DNA from: Pseudoxanthomonas sp. JBR18
GTDB lineage: Bacteria; Pseudomonadota; Gammaproteobacteria; Xanthomonadales; Xanthomonadaceae
Reading direction: 5' to 3'
Assembly (NCBI RefSeq): GCF_028198165.1
Contig: NZ_CP116339.1
Location: 2,053,001 to 2,117,000 of the forward strand
Length of the DNA: 64,000 bases
Translations under genes and position numbers: made by a program
In this document: positions 41,470 through 51,038 of the stretch, one piece after another
Layout: every line of letters begins with the position of its first letter
Numbering within the stretch: position 1 is the first letter of the stretch
Notes under the pieces: model-generated
The model's database searches: none
The model's input: the letters and a program-made list of their open reading frames with translations, nothing else
Told to the model about the DNA's origin: nothing

Positions 41470-42819
41470 ATGCTGTCTTCCGCTTCTTTGTTCCGTTTCT
41501 CGCTGCTGGCCGCCGGCGTCGCAGGTGTCCTGTTCAGTGGCCATGCCCATGCTGCCGCGTTCCAGCTGAAGGAAAACAGCGCCAAGGCCCAGGGCCGCGC
41601 ATTCGCCGGCTCGGCCAGCGCCCCCGGCGACATCGCCGTGGTGGTGAACAACCCCGCCGCGATGCGCCTGCTCGACGGCCGCCAGTTCTCGGTGGGCGTC
41701 AGCGCCATCAGCTTCTCGGCCGATTTCGACGGCGAAGGCCGCTACGTGGGCCCGACCGGCCCGGGCACCGGCGCCCAGATCAGCGGCGGCAACGGTGGGG
41801 ATGCCGGCACCATCGCGGCGGTTCCGGCGCTGTACTTCGCCACTCCGCTGGGCGACAAGATGCACCTGGGTGCCTCGCTCACCGTGCCCTACGGCTTCAA
41901 GACCGAGTACGACCGTGACTGGATCGGCCGCTACCAGGGCATCAAGACCGAGCTGCAGGCGATCGACGCCGGTCTCTCGTTCTCCTATGACGTCAATCCG
42001 TGGGTGTCCTTCGGTGCGTCGGTGTTCGCCGAGCGCCTGGACGTGGACCTGAGCAATGCCATCGACTTCGGCACCGCGCTCTACGCCCAGGGCGTGCCCG
42101 GCTTCGCCCCGGGCAGCCAGGACGGCTACTCGCGCATCAAGGGCGACAACACCGAGGTGGGCTTCACCCTGGGTGGCCTGTTCAGCGTCGACGAGCACAC
42201 CCACATCGGCCTGACCTACCGCTCGCAGGTCGACCACAAGATCGATGACGGCAAGGCCTACTTCGACGTGCCGGCCGCCGCCAAGGCCGTGCTGGCTTTC
42301 GCTGCGCCGGGTCAGTACGTGGATACCTCGGGCAAGGCCAAGATCATCATGCCGGCCACCGCCACGGCCAGCTTCACCCACGACATCAACGACCAGTGGA
42401 CGGTGATGGCGGACGTGACGCGCACGGCGTGGAGCAAGTTCGACACGGTGACCGTCGACTTCGGCTCGGCCCAGCCGGACAGCGAGCTGGAGTTCAACTA
42501 CCGCGACACCACCTTCGTCTCCATCGGTACCGACTACCGCATGAGCGATACGCTGACCCTGCGTGGCGGCCTGGCTTACGACCAGACCCCGACCACCACC
42601 CAGTATCGCGATGTGCGCGTGCCCGACCAGACCCGCAAGTGGCTCTCGCTGGGCCTGACCTGGACCCCGTCCGAGCGCACCGAGTGGAATGTGGGCTATA
42701 CCCACCTGTTCGTCAGCGATGCGGATGTGTCCGGTTACTCGGTCACGGCCAGCTCGATCAACGGCTCGTTCGACGTCGGCGGCGACATCCTCGCCGGTTC
42801 GATGACCTACAAGTTCTGA
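41470..42819 (+). CDS. fadL: Outer-membrane long-chain fatty acid transporter FadL
   Basis: The protein has 449 residues with a signal peptide (LLAAGVAGVLFSGHAHA) followed by the mature start AAFQLKENSAKAQGRAFAGS. That segment contains the NPA-type hatch (VVNNPAAMRLL). The rest alternates barrel strands and ends with an aromatic residue (AGSMTYKF), as required for barrel insertion. It imports long-chain fatty acids or related hydrophobics. It has its own promoter region with two palindromes and a strong terminator. Confidence 0.95.
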   Translation: MLSSASLFRFSLLAAGVAGVLFSGHAHAAAFQLKENSAKAQGRAFAGSASAPGDIAVVVNNPAAMRLLDGRQFSVGVSAISFSADFDGEGRYVGPTGPGTGAQISGGNGGDAGTIAAVPALYFATPLGDKMHLGASLTVPYGFKTEYDRDWIGRYQGIKTELQAIDAGLSFSYDVNPWVSFGASVFAERLDVDLSNAIDFGTALYAQGVPGFAPGSQDGYSRIKGDNTEVGFTLGGLFSVDEHTHIGLTYRSQVDHKIDDGKAYFDVPAAAKAVLAFAAPGQYVDTSGKAKIIMPATATASFTHDINDQWTVMADVTRTAWSKFDTVTVDFGSAQPDSELEFNYRDTTFVSIGTDYRMSDTLTLRGGLAYDQTPTTTQYRDVRVPDQTRKWLSLGLTWTPSERTEWNVGYTHLFVSDADVSGYSVTASSINGSFDVGGDILAGSMTYKF

Positions 42820-42856
42820 TTGGCGGGCTGGCCCTGCGGCCAGCCTCGTGGTTCCG

Positions 42857-42889
42857 AAAGACCCCGCCTCACGGCGGGGTCTTTGTTTT
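42857..42889 (+). terminator. Rho-independent terminator of fadL
   Basis: A stem of AAAGACCCCGCC / GGCGGGGTCTTT with loop TCAC at 42857-42884 is followed by GTTTTG. The convergent diguanylate cyclase gene ends a few bases beyond, so the hairpin probably ends both messages. Confidence 0.9.
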
Positions 42890-42894
42890 GGGCG

Positions 42895-44046
42895 TCAATC
42901 CGGCAGGCGCAGTTCGACGCGGTTGCGTCCGCCGTGCTTGGCCGCGTACATGGCCTGGTCGGCCAGGTCCATCAGGCGCGACACCGGGATCGGGCGCGCG
43001 GCGAAGGCCACGCCCACGCTGACCCCGACGTGCACGTCGTGGGGCAGGGCCAGGCGCTCGGTGGCGCGGCGGATGCGTTCGCCCAGGTCCAGCGCATCGG
43101 CCTGCTCCAGCCCGGCGGTGACCACCACGAATTCCTCCCCACCGGTGCGCGCGAACAGGTCGTCGTGGCGAATGCAATGGCGGACCGAATCGCAGAACGC
43201 CTGCAGGACCTGGTCGCCGACCTGGTGTCCGTGTGCGTCGTTGATCGCCTTGAAGCGGTCCAGGTCCAGGGCCAGCACCGCCAGCCCGCCGACCTGGTGC
43301 GGCTTGCCTTGCGCGCGTCGTTCCACCAGTCCCTGTTGCAGGCCGCGGCGGTTGAGCGCGCCGGTCAACGGATCGAGCAGGGCGCTGCGGCGCAGGACAC
43401 TGGCGGCGTGGAAGCTGCTCAGCGTCAGCATGCAGAAGTTGAGCATGAACCACAGCGCCAGATCGCTGTCGACCCACGCCACGTCCAAACCGAACCGGCC
43501 CTGCAGCCAGCTCGGCAGGGCAGTGCTGTAGATGCCGATCAGCAGGATGCAGCCGGCCATCATCAGCCGGGCCGGGACGCGGTCGGGCGCTTCGCGCAGC
43601 GTCCGCAGCTGCCAGATCATGATGCACAGCGAAACGACCTCGACCGCGCTGAGCGCGATGCCCTGGCCGTATTCGGTGCCGTCGAGCCCCCAGGCCGCCA
43701 GCGCTGGCAGCATGGCCACCGGCAGCCAGGCCAGTTCCCAACGATGGAGCGAGCGCTGCTGCACGAACATGGTCAGCGCAATGGCGATGCCGGCCATGCC
43801 GGCGCAGGCCAGGGCGGCGCCCAGATTCACCGACAGCGTCACCCCCAGGGGCGCGCCGCGCCCACGCAGCATCTCGGCCAGCACATCGATGCAGTTGGTA
43901 CCCACCGTGTAGGCCAGATGGGCCGCGCCCCAGGCGCGGATGCCATGCAGGTTGCGCGAGACCCGTGAGACGTAGGCGAACAGGAACAGCAGCACCACGG
44001 CCAGGGCCGTGTCGCTGAGCAGGCTGAACTGGATCTCTCGGGTCAT
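42895..44046 (-). CDS. Membrane-bound diguanylate cyclase (GGDEF)
   Basis: The protein has 383 residues. The N-terminal 200 residues form six or seven hydrophobic segments (ALAVVLLFLFAYVSRV through IYSTALPSWLQG) and act as an unknown sensor. The C-terminal GGDEF domain has DPLTGALNRRGLQQGL and the active-site variant RTGGEEFVVV. The product-inhibition motif RxxD (RHDD) lies five residues upstream of GGEEF. It should therefore be active and feedback-inhibited by c-di-GMP. A hydrophobic sensor next to FadL may be coincidence. Confidence 0.9.
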   Translation of the reverse strand: MTREIQFSLLSDTALAVVLLFLFAYVSRVSRNLHGIRAWGAAHLAYTVGTNCIDVLAEMLRGRGAPLGVTLSVNLGAALACAGMAGIAIALTMFVQQRSLHRWELAWLPVAMLPALAAWGLDGTEYGQGIALSAVEVVSLCIMIWQLRTLREAPDRVPARLMMAGCILLIGIYSTALPSWLQGRFGLDVAWVDSDLALWFMLNFCMLTLSSFHAASVLRRSALLDPLTGALNRRGLQQGLVERRAQGKPHQVGGLAVLALDLDRFKAINDAHGHQVGDQVLQAFCDSVRHCIRHDDLFARTGGEEFVVVTAGLEQADALDLGERIRRATERLALPHDVHVGVSVGVAFAARPIPVSRLMDLADQAMYAAKHGGRNRVELRLPD

Positions 44047-44145
44047 GCCGCCTTGCCTTGGGCCACGCGTGATGGGTCCAAAGCATGACGCAAAGAACGT
44101 GCCAGCCTGGTCATGCAGGCACCGCGCGTCGCTGGCGGGGCTACC

Positions 44146-47100
44146 ATGCGCGGCTTGTCGGGGCGAAGGGGAAGACGCGTGCTGCTGCAGGGCTGGCTGT
44201 TGTTGCTGGTGTCGCTGGGCTATCTGGGCGTGCTGTTCTGCGTGGCCTGGTACGGCGATCGCCATGCCGTGTATCCCAGCCGCGCCTGGCTGCGGCCGGT
44301 GGTCTACAGCCTGGCGCTGGGCGTGTACTGCACAGCCTGGACCTTCTACGCCTCGGTCGGCAGCGTGGTCACCAGCGGTTGGTACTACCTGACCATCTAC
44401 GTCGGGCCGATCCTGCTGCTGCTGTTCGGCCATGGCCTCTATGCGCGCCTGCTGCGTCTGGCGCGTGCCCACAACGTCACTTCCATCGCCGACTTCATCG
44501 GCGCGCGCTACAGCAAGAGTGCCGGGCTGGCGATGCTGGTGACCTTCGTGGCGCTGGTGGCAATGCTGCCCTACGTGGCCCTGCAGTACCGCGCGGTGGC
44601 CTTTTCGGTGCGTGCGCTGTTGGGACCACCGCCGGAAAACCTGCCGGCCTGGGCCGGCGATACCTCGCTGTATGCGGCCCTGGTGCTGGCACTGTTCGCC
44701 GCGCTGTTCGGCACGCGCAAGGTCGATGCCACCGAACATCACCAGGGCCTGATGCTGGCCGTGGCACTGGAATCGCTGGTCAAGCTGGTGGCTTTCGGCG
44801 TGGTGGCCTGGCTGGCCTGGAAGGTGCTGCCAACGCTGGACCAGGCGCAGCTGCGCGCGCGCGATCTGCCGCTGGACCGGCAGCAGTGGCTGGCGCCGGA
44901 GTTCTGGCTGCAGGGGCTGCTGGCCGCACTGGGGTTCTTCTGCCTGCCGCGGCAGTTCCAGGTGGGGGTGATCGAATGCGCAGACCCGCGCGACCTGCGC
45001 TGGGGGCGTTGGGTGATGATCGCCTACCTGGCGCTGTTCGCCGTCCTGGTGCTGCCCATCGCGGTGGCCTCCACCCAGGTGCTGCGCCCGACCGCGATGC
45101 CCACCGATGCCCTGGTGCTGTGGCTGACCCAGGTCGAGGGCGGGCGCGGGATCACGCTGGTGGCTTACCTGGGCGGTCTGGCCGCGGCCAGTGGCATGGT
45201 CCTGGTGGTCAGCGTGGCCACCGCCACCATGGTCAGCAACGAGCTGGTCATGCCGCTGCTCTCGCGGGTGCGCAGGCTGGGCCTGGAGCAGCGCGAGGAT
45301 CTGAGCCGCATCGTGCTGTGGATCCGGCGCATCACCATCGGCTGCATCGCCCTGGGCGCCTACGCCTATGCGCGCAGCCAGGTGGGGCAGGAAAGTCTGG
45401 CGACGCTGGGGTTCATCTCGATGGTGGCCGTGGTCCAGATCGCACCGGCCCTGCTGGGTGGCCTGTGGTCGCGCCGGCCGACCCGGCTGGCGGCTGCGGC
45501 CGGGCTGGTGGTGGGCATGGCGCTATGGGCCTACACCCTGTTCCTGCCCAGCATGGTGGCCGGCACCGGCATTGGCCAGGACTGGCTCCAGCATGGGCCG
45601 TTCGGACTGGCGCTGCTGCGGCCGCAGGCGCTGCTGGTGGGCGAGGGGATCGACCCGATCACCCACGGGCTGCTGTGGTCGCTGGGCGCCAACCTGGTGG
45701 TCTACGTGGGCCTGAGCCGGCTGCGTGCGCCGCAGCTGCACGAGCGTTTGTGGGCCGATGCGTTCCTGGCGCGCGACTCGGGCGAGGCGGCCCAGCCCTC
45801 GCGTGAGCGCCTGCCGTCTTCGGTGCGGGTGGTGGACCTGGAAGCGCTGATGGCGCGCATCGTGGGCAATGAAGCCTCCACGCGTGCGCTGGACGAATAC
45901 CGCCAGCGCGCCGACCAACCGCTGCCACCGGGCGCCCCGGCCGATCGCGGCCTGCTGCAGCACGTCGAACGCACCCTGGCCGGTGCGCTGGGCACGCGTA
46001 CCGCGCGGGTCGTGCTGGCCAGTGCCCTGCATCGCACCGGCGTGCAGATCGAGCAGGTCATGGGCCTGCTGGATGTCACCGGACAGGAACTACGCGCCAG
46101 CCGCCGGTTGCTCGAAGCGATGATGGAAAACGTCAGCCATGGCATCTCGGTGGCCGATGCCGATCGCCGCCTGGCGGCATGGAACCGTCGCTACCAGGAG
46201 CTGTTCGATTACCCACCCGGCATGCTCTACGTGGGCCGCCCGATCGCCGACCTGATCCGCTACAACGTCGAACGCGGCGAACTGGGAGCGCTGACGCCCG
46301 AGCAGATCGACGCGCAGATCCGCAAGCGCGAATCGCACATGGCCAGCGGCTCGGCCTATCGCGCCCAGCGCATGCGCCGCAACGGGCAGGTGCTCGAATC
46401 GCGCGGAATGCCGATGCCCGGTGGCGGCTATGTCACCACCTTCACCGACGTCACCGACTACAAGCGGGTGGAAAGCGAGCTGCGCGCACTGACCGGCAAC
46501 CTGGAAGCGCGCGTGGCCGAGCGCACTGCCGAACTGGAGCAGGCCCTGGAGGCGCAGCGCCGGGCCAAGCAGGAGGCGCAGGTGGCCAACGTCTCCAAGA
46601 ACCGCCTGCTGGCCGCGGCCAGCCACGACCTGCTGCAGCCGATGAACGCCGCGCGCCTGTTCGTCTCGGCCTTGCGCGACCATCCCGGCCTGGATGCACA
46701 GGCCGCCAGCCTGGCCGAGCGCGTGGACGCCTCGCTGCGCGCGGCCGAGGACCTGCTCGACAGTCTGCTGGGCCTCTCGCGCCTGGAATCCGGTGCGCTG
46801 ACCCCGGACGTGCGCGCCTTCGCCCTGCAGCCGTTCCTGGAGGCGCTGGCCGAACAATTCGCGCCGCTGGCCGCGCGTCGCGGCCTGCAGTTCCGCGTGC
46901 ACGCGCCGCCGGGGCTGGTGGTGTCCAGCGATCGCAAGCTGCTCCTGCGCGTGGCCCAGAACCTGATCGGCAACGCGCTGCGCTATACCGCCCGCGGCGG
47001 TGTGCTGGTCGGCGTGCGCCGCCGCGGCGATGGCCTGCAGCTGCTGGTGGCCGACACCGGCCCGGGCATCGCCCAGGAGCTGCATGCGCGGATCTTCGAG

Positions 47101-47703
47101 GAGTTCAGCCGGGTCGAACAGGCCAGTCCCTGGGGCGAGAAGGGCATGGGCCTGGGCCTGAACATCTGCGTGCGCATCGCGCGTCTGCTGGAGGCGCCCT
47201 TGACCCTGCGCAGCACGCCGGGACGCGGCAGCGTGTTCGCCCTGGGCCTGCGCCTGGCCACCGTGGCGGCGCCGCGCGCCGATGCGCGCATCGAGGTGGC
47301 CCCGCGCGGGCGCCTGGCCGGTCTGCGCGTGCTGTGCCTGGACAACGATCCTGAGATCCTGCACGGCATGCAGGCGCTGCTGGAGCGCTGGGGCGTGCAG
47401 GTGCAGGTCGCGCAGGACGTGGAGCAGGCGCAAGAAGTGCTGCGGTGCGTGCAGGTCGACGCGATCCTGGCCGACTACCAGCTCGACGACGGCCAAACCT
47501 CGCTGGACGCCTTGCCCCGGCTCGCCGCCCTCAGCACCGCGCCGGTGGCGATCATCGCGGCCGATCCAGGCGAGGCGGTGGAACGCGACACCGAGCAGCG
47601 CGGCATCCCGCTGCTGCGCAAGCCGGTCAAGCCGGCGATGCTGCGCGCGTGGCTGGCGGCCCTGCCACGCCGCGCGGGCGAGGACGCCCAGGCGCCGGCC
47701 TGA
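44146..47703 (+). CDS. Hybrid sensor kinase with sodium:solute symporter domain (CrbS/CbrA-like)
   Basis: The protein has about 1185 residues from the ATG at 44146, which has a GGCGGGG ribosome site; the ATG at 44113 is the alternative start. The N-terminal 500 residues are a 12- to 13-helix SLC5/PutP-like symporter domain. A short linker and PAS-like region follow (VSHGISVADADRRLAAWN). The HisKA histidine is His827 in AASHDLLQPMNAARLF, and the ATPase has NLIGNALRYTARGG and GPGIAQ. The C-terminal receiver contains Asp1110 (ADYQLDD). CrbS, MxtR and CbrA have this architecture and sense carbon-substrate status. It converges with the response regulator gene. Confidence 0.93.
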   Translation: MRGLSGRRGRRVLLQGWLLLLVSLGYLGVLFCVAWYGDRHAVYPSRAWLRPVVYSLALGVYCTAWTFYASVGSVVTSGWYYLTIYVGPILLLLFGHGLYARLLRLARAHNVTSIADFIGARYSKSAGLAMLVTFVALVAMLPYVALQYRAVAFSVRALLGPPPENLPAWAGDTSLYAALVLALFAALFGTRKVDATEHHQGLMLAVALESLVKLVAFGVVAWLAWKVLPTLDQAQLRARDLPLDRQQWLAPEFWLQGLLAALGFFCLPRQFQVGVIECADPRDLRWGRWVMIAYLALFAVLVLPIAVASTQVLRPTAMPTDALVLWLTQVEGGRGITLVAYLGGLAAASGMVLVVSVATATMVSNELVMPLLSRVRRLGLEQREDLSRIVLWIRRITIGCIALGAYAYARSQVGQESLATLGFISMVAVVQIAPALLGGLWSRRPTRLAAAAGLVVGMALWAYTLFLPSMVAGTGIGQDWLQHGPFGLALLRPQALLVGEGIDPITHGLLWSLGANLVVYVGLSRLRAPQLHERLWADAFLARDSGEAAQPSRERLPSSVRVVDLEALMARIVGNEASTRALDEYRQRADQPLPPGAPADRGLLQHVERTLAGALGTRTARVVLASALHRTGVQIEQVMGLLDVTGQELRASRRLLEAMMENVSHGISVADADRRLAAWNRRYQELFDYPPGMLYVGRPIADLIRYNVERGELGALTPEQIDAQIRKRESHMASGSAYRAQRMRRNGQVLESRGMPMPGGGYVTTFTDVTDYKRVESELRALTGNLEARVAERTAELEQALEAQRRAKQEAQVANVSKNRLLAAASHDLLQPMNAARLFVSALRDHPGLDAQAASLAERVDASLRAAEDLLDSLLGLSRLESGALTPDVRAFALQPFLEALAEQFAPLAARRGLQFRVHAPPGLVVSSDRKLLLRVAQNLIGNALRYTARGGVLVGVRRRGDGLQLLVADTGPGIAQELHARIFEEFSRVEQASPWGEKGMGLGLNICVRIARLLEAPLTLRSTPGRGSVFALGLRLATVAAPRADARIEVAPRGRLAGLRVLCLDNDPEILHGMQALLERWGVQVQVAQDVEQAQEVLRCVQVDAILADYQLDDGQTSLDALPRLAALSTAPVAIIAADPGEAVERDTEQRGIPLLRKPVKPAMLRAWLAALPRRAGEDAQAPA

Positions 47704-47712
47704 GGCGTGCGG

Positions 47713-48399
47713 TCAGTCCTCGTCGCCGTCCTGCGGGACGGGCGGGGGCGAGGCCGGATCGGACGCCAGGCGATGCATCAGCATCACCGCCTGGGTGCGG
47801 GTGCCGACATCGAGCTTGCGCAGGATCGCGCTGACATGGACCTTCACCGTGGTCGGCGCCAGGCCCATTTCCCAGGCGATCTGCTTGTTGAGCAGGCCCT
47901 GGCAGACCATGCCCAGCACCCGGAACTGCTGCGGGGTCAGCTCGGAGACCCGACGGGCCAGCGCGGTTTCCTCCGCATCGGCGCAGGGCGCGGCGGTGAT
48001 GCCCGGCGGCAGCCACTCGTCGCCGGCGAGCAAGGCGTCGAGCGCCTCGTCCAGAACCGACAGGTTGGCCGATTTGGGAATGAAGCCCGCCGCGCCCAGG
48101 GCCATCGCGCGCTGGATGGTGCCCTGATCCTCGCGTGCCGACACGATCACCACCGGCAGCTGCGGGCGCACGCCGCGCAGGTGGGCCAGCGCGCTGAAGC
48201 CGTGTGCCCCGGGGATGTCCAGGTCGAGCAGCAGCAGCTCCGCACCCGGATGCGCCTCGACCAGCGCCATCAGGGTTTCCACGCTGTCGGCCTCGTCCAC
48301 GCGCGCGTGCGGCATCACCCGTTCGATGGCCCGCACCAGCGCCTCGCGGAACAGCGGATGGTCGTCGGCGATCAGCAGTTGGGTGGGCGTGGGATGCAT
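47713..48399 (-). CDS. LuxR-type response regulator, probable CrbR/ErdR-like partner
   Basis: The protein has 228 residues. The receiver phospho-acceptor is Asp59 in ELLLLDLDIPG, with the acidic pocket IADDHP at 10-15 and lysine in GFIPKSAN. The LuxR helix-turn-helix covers about 154-215 (ELTPQQFRVLGMVCQGLLNK, APTTVKVHVSAILRKL). The kinase with a symporter domain next door and this LuxR-type regulator match the CrbSR/MxtR-ErdR pair, which in other bacteria controls acetate use; that link is inference here. It is divergent from the porin gene and converges with the kinase gene. Confidence 0.9.
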   Translation of the reverse strand: MHPTPTQLLIADDHPLFREALVRAIERVMPHARVDEADSVETLMALVEAHPGAELLLLDLDIPGAHGFSALAHLRGVRPQLPVVIVSAREDQGTIQRAMALGAAGFIPKSANLSVLDEALDALLAGDEWLPPGITAAPCADAEETALARRVSELTPQQFRVLGMVCQGLLNKQIAWEMGLAPTTVKVHVSAILRKLDVGTRTQAVMLMHRLASDPASPPPVPQDGDED

Positions 48400-48557
48400 G
48401 CGAGGCGTCGGGGGCGAGCGGGCGGCACTGTAGCGCGAGTGGCGTGCAGGCGCTGCCGCGCTACTTCCAATGGCGTATGGCCTCCTCCAGCGCCGCTGCC
48501 TAGCCTCTCCCCACCGCCGCCACCGGCGGAACACCGTCATTCGGGGAGAGGAAACCG

Positions 48558-49940
48558 ATGAATATCAAACCAGTCCGTACCCAGGGGCTGCGCCGGCAGC
48601 GCCTGGCGCTGGCCGTGTTGTCCAGCCTGGCCGTCGCGCCGATGGCCCATGCGCAGAGCAATACCGAGGCCGAGCTGCGCGCGCGCATGAGCCAGATGGA
48701 AACGATGATGCAGGAGATGAAGACCGAGCTGGACGCGCTCAAGGCCGAGAAGGCCGCGGCGGTCGCCGCGCCGGCACCTGCGCCGACCGCCACCGCGGCG
48801 CAGCTGGACGGCATGGGCAAGTCCAAGTCGTCCATCCAGTCCACCACCATCGTGCCCAAGGGCGACGGGGCGACCTTCAGCTATGGCGGCTTCGTACGCG
48901 CCGAGGCCATCTACACCAAGACGCCCGATGGCGAGATCGCCGAGAACAGCCTGGGCCGCCGCCAGTACGCGCCCAGCTCCATCCCGATCGGCGGCGATGG
49001 CGAAGGCATCGACCTGAACACCACCGCCCAGCACTCGCGTTTCTGGTTCACCCTGGACAACACCACGGCCAATGGCGACAAGGTCAAGGGTCATATCGAG
49101 ATGGACTTCGGCACCGATCTCAACGGCAACCAGTCCAGCACCAACAGCTACACCCCACGTCTGCGCCACGCCTACGTGAGCTGGAACAACTGGTTGGCCG
49201 GCCAGACCTGGTCCAACTTCCAGGATCCCTCGGTGCTGCCCGAAGCCGGCCCGATCCTGGGCCCGACCGAGGGCACGGTGTTCGTGCGCCAGGTCCAATT
49301 GCGCTACACCCGCGGGCCGTGGGTGTTCAGTATCGAAAATCCGGAAACCATCCTGGGGCCCTACCAGGGCGGCAGCCGCATCAGCAGCGACGACAACAAC
49401 ATCCCGGACGTCACCGCGCGCTACACCGCCAAGGGGAGCGACGGCCAGTTCAGCGTCGCCGGCATCGTGCGCCAGCTGCGTTACCAGACCCTGGCCGGCA
49501 GCACCAACGCGACCGGCTACGGCGTGAGCGCCTCGGGCAAGATGGCCCTGGGCAAGCGCGACGCGATCATGGGCATGCTCACCGCCGGCAAGGGCATTGG
49601 CCGCTACCTGGGCTATTCGCTCAATCCCGACGGCACCCTGGACGCCAGCGGCGACATCGACGCCCAGGGCGTGGTGGCCGGCTTCGTCGGCTGGCGGCAT
49701 GGCTTCAGCCCCAAGCTGCGCAGCAACGTCTACTACTCGATGGCCAGCTACGACAACGACGTGGACATCACCGGCCTGGCGATCAACAAGTCCTCACGCT
49801 CGGCCCACGCCAACCTGATCTATTCGCCGGTCAGCAACGTGGACATCGGCAGTGAGCTGATCTGGGGCCGGCGCGAGATCGAGTCGGGCGATTCCGGCGA
49901 GCTCTACCGCATCCATTCGTTCGTCAAATACAGCTTCTGA
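48558..49940 (+). CDS. DcaP-like trimeric outer-membrane porin
   Basis: The protein has 460 residues. A signal peptide (LALAVLSSLAVAPMAHA) precedes an N-terminal coiled coil (MSQMETMMQEMKTELDALKA), the trimerisation stalk of DcaP-type porins. The barrel follows (FSYGGFVRAEAIYTK, LRHAYVSWNNWLAGQTWSNF) and ends in VKYSF. DcaP channels import dicarboxylates and other small acids in Acinetobacter. It heads a same-strand set with the TAXI binding protein, TRAP permease and DUF1850 genes, so it is the outer-membrane entry of this uptake system. A TAC...GTA inverted sequence lies at 48462-48477 upstream. Confidence 0.9.
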   Translation: MNIKPVRTQGLRRQRLALAVLSSLAVAPMAHAQSNTEAELRARMSQMETMMQEMKTELDALKAEKAAAVAAPAPAPTATAAQLDGMGKSKSSIQSTTIVPKGDGATFSYGGFVRAEAIYTKTPDGEIAENSLGRRQYAPSSIPIGGDGEGIDLNTTAQHSRFWFTLDNTTANGDKVKGHIEMDFGTDLNGNQSSTNSYTPRLRHAYVSWNNWLAGQTWSNFQDPSVLPEAGPILGPTEGTVFVRQVQLRYTRGPWVFSIENPETILGPYQGGSRISSDDNNIPDVTARYTAKGSDGQFSVAGIVRQLRYQTLAGSTNATGYGVSASGKMALGKRDAIMGMLTAGKGIGRYLGYSLNPDGTLDASGDIDAQGVVAGFVGWRHGFSPKLRSNVYYSMASYDNDVDITGLAINKSSRSAHANLIYSPVSNVDIGSELIWGRREIESGDSGELYRIHSFVKYSF

Positions 49941-49946
49941 TCGACC

Positions 49947-49975
49947 GCCCGCGCCGCACATGCAGCGGCGCGGGC
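49947..49975 (+). promoter_or_regulatory. Stem-loop between porin and TAXI binding-protein genes
   Basis: An 11-bp perfect stem (GCCCGCGCCGC / GCGGCGCGGGC) closes an ACATGCA loop within the 51-base intergenic gap. It lacks a T tract, so it is more likely a processing or stability element, or a partial terminator, that lets porin and binding protein be made at different levels. Confidence 0.65.
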
Positions 49976-49991
49976 CCACGAGGAGACCCGC

Positions 49992-50951
49992 ATGAAATCC
50001 AGTATCCGCAACACCCTGACCGCCCTGGCCTTGGGCGCAACCCTGTTCGGCGTGGCCGCCTGTTCCAAGCCGCAGCAGAACGTCACCGTCCTGACCGGCG
50101 GCACCAGCGGCATCTACTACCCGATCGGCGTAGGCATCACCCAGATCATCGACAAGAACATGCCCGACGTGCGCAGCTCGGTGCAGGCCACCAAGGCCAC
50201 CGTGGAGAACGTCAACCTGATCGAGGCCGGGCGCGGCGAAGTGGCCATCGGCCTGGCCGACACCGTCGACGATGCCTACAAGGGCAACAAGGAAATCGGC
50301 TTCGACAAGCCGCTGACCAAGCTGCGCGCCATCGCCAACGCCTACCCCAACTACGTGCAGATCGTGGCCCGCGCCGATTCGGGCATCAAGACGCTGGCCG
50401 ACCTGAAGGGTAAGCGCATCTCGGTGGGAGCGCCCAAGTCCGGCACCGAAGTCAACGCACGCACCATCTTCAGGGGCGCGGGCATGAGCTATGACGACAT
50501 GACCGTGGAGTTCCTGCCCTACGCCGAGTCGGTGGAGCTGATGAAGAACCGCCAGCTCGACGCCACCCTGCAGTCCTCCGGCCTGGGCATGGCCGCCTAC
50601 CGCGACCTGGCCGCGACCCTGCCGATCGTGTTCGTGCCGGTGCCCGAGGACGTGGTCAAGGCGATCGGCAACACCGCTTACCAGCCGGGCACCATCCCGG
50701 CCAACACCTACGACGGCCAGACCGAAGACGTGCCCACGGTGAAGATCCCCAACCTGTTCTTCACCAGCGCCGACGTGCCCGAGGACACCGTCTACCAGAT
50801 CACCAAGAACATCTTCGAGCATCTGGACCAGCTGGTCACCGCGCACGCGGCGGCCAAGGTGATCACCCTGGAGAACGCGCCCAAGGGCTTGCCGATCCCG
50901 CTGCATCCGGGCGCGGAGAAGTACTACCGCGAGAAGGGCCTGATCAAGTAA
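49992..50951 (+). CDS. TAXI family TRAP transporter solute-binding lipoprotein
   Basis: The protein has 319 residues. Its signal ends in the lipobox LFGVAACS. TAXI features are VTVLTGGTSGIYYPIGVG at the N-terminus, RGEVAIGLADTVDDAYKG, LKGKRISVGAPKSGTE and TYDGQTEDVPTVKIPNLFF. TAXI proteins deliver a small organic acid to a TRAP permease. The substrate cannot be read here. It is preceded by an AGGAG ribosome site and forms a unit with the TRAP permease and DUF1850. Confidence 0.93.
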   Translation: MKSSIRNTLTALALGATLFGVAACSKPQQNVTVLTGGTSGIYYPIGVGITQIIDKNMPDVRSSVQATKATVENVNLIEAGRGEVAIGLADTVDDAYKGNKEIGFDKPLTKLRAIANAYPNYVQIVARADSGIKTLADLKGKRISVGAPKSGTEVNARTIFRGAGMSYDDMTVEFLPYAESVELMKNRQLDATLQSSGLGMAAYRDLAATLPIVFVPVPEDVVKAIGNTAYQPGTIPANTYDGQTEDVPTVKIPNLFFTSADVPEDTVYQITKNIFEHLDQLVTAHAAAKVITLENAPKGLPIPLHPGAEKYYREKGLIK

Positions 50952-50967
50952 GCCCGCCCGTACGACC

Positions 50968-50998
50968 GGCGCGGCGCGGAGAGGGTCCGCGCTGCGCC
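50968..50998 (+). promoter_or_regulatory. Stem-loop between TAXI protein and TRAP permease genes
   Basis: GGCGCGGCGCGGA pairs with TCCGCGCTGCGCC (one mismatch) around GAGGG. It is G+C-rich with no T tract, and it lies in the 87-base gap upstream of the permease. As with the first loop, it probably sets lower expression of the permease than of the binding protein. Confidence 0.6.
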
Positions 50999-51038
50999 GC
51001 ATCGCCCTGTCCGTTTGACCGATCCAAAGTGAAGTCCC

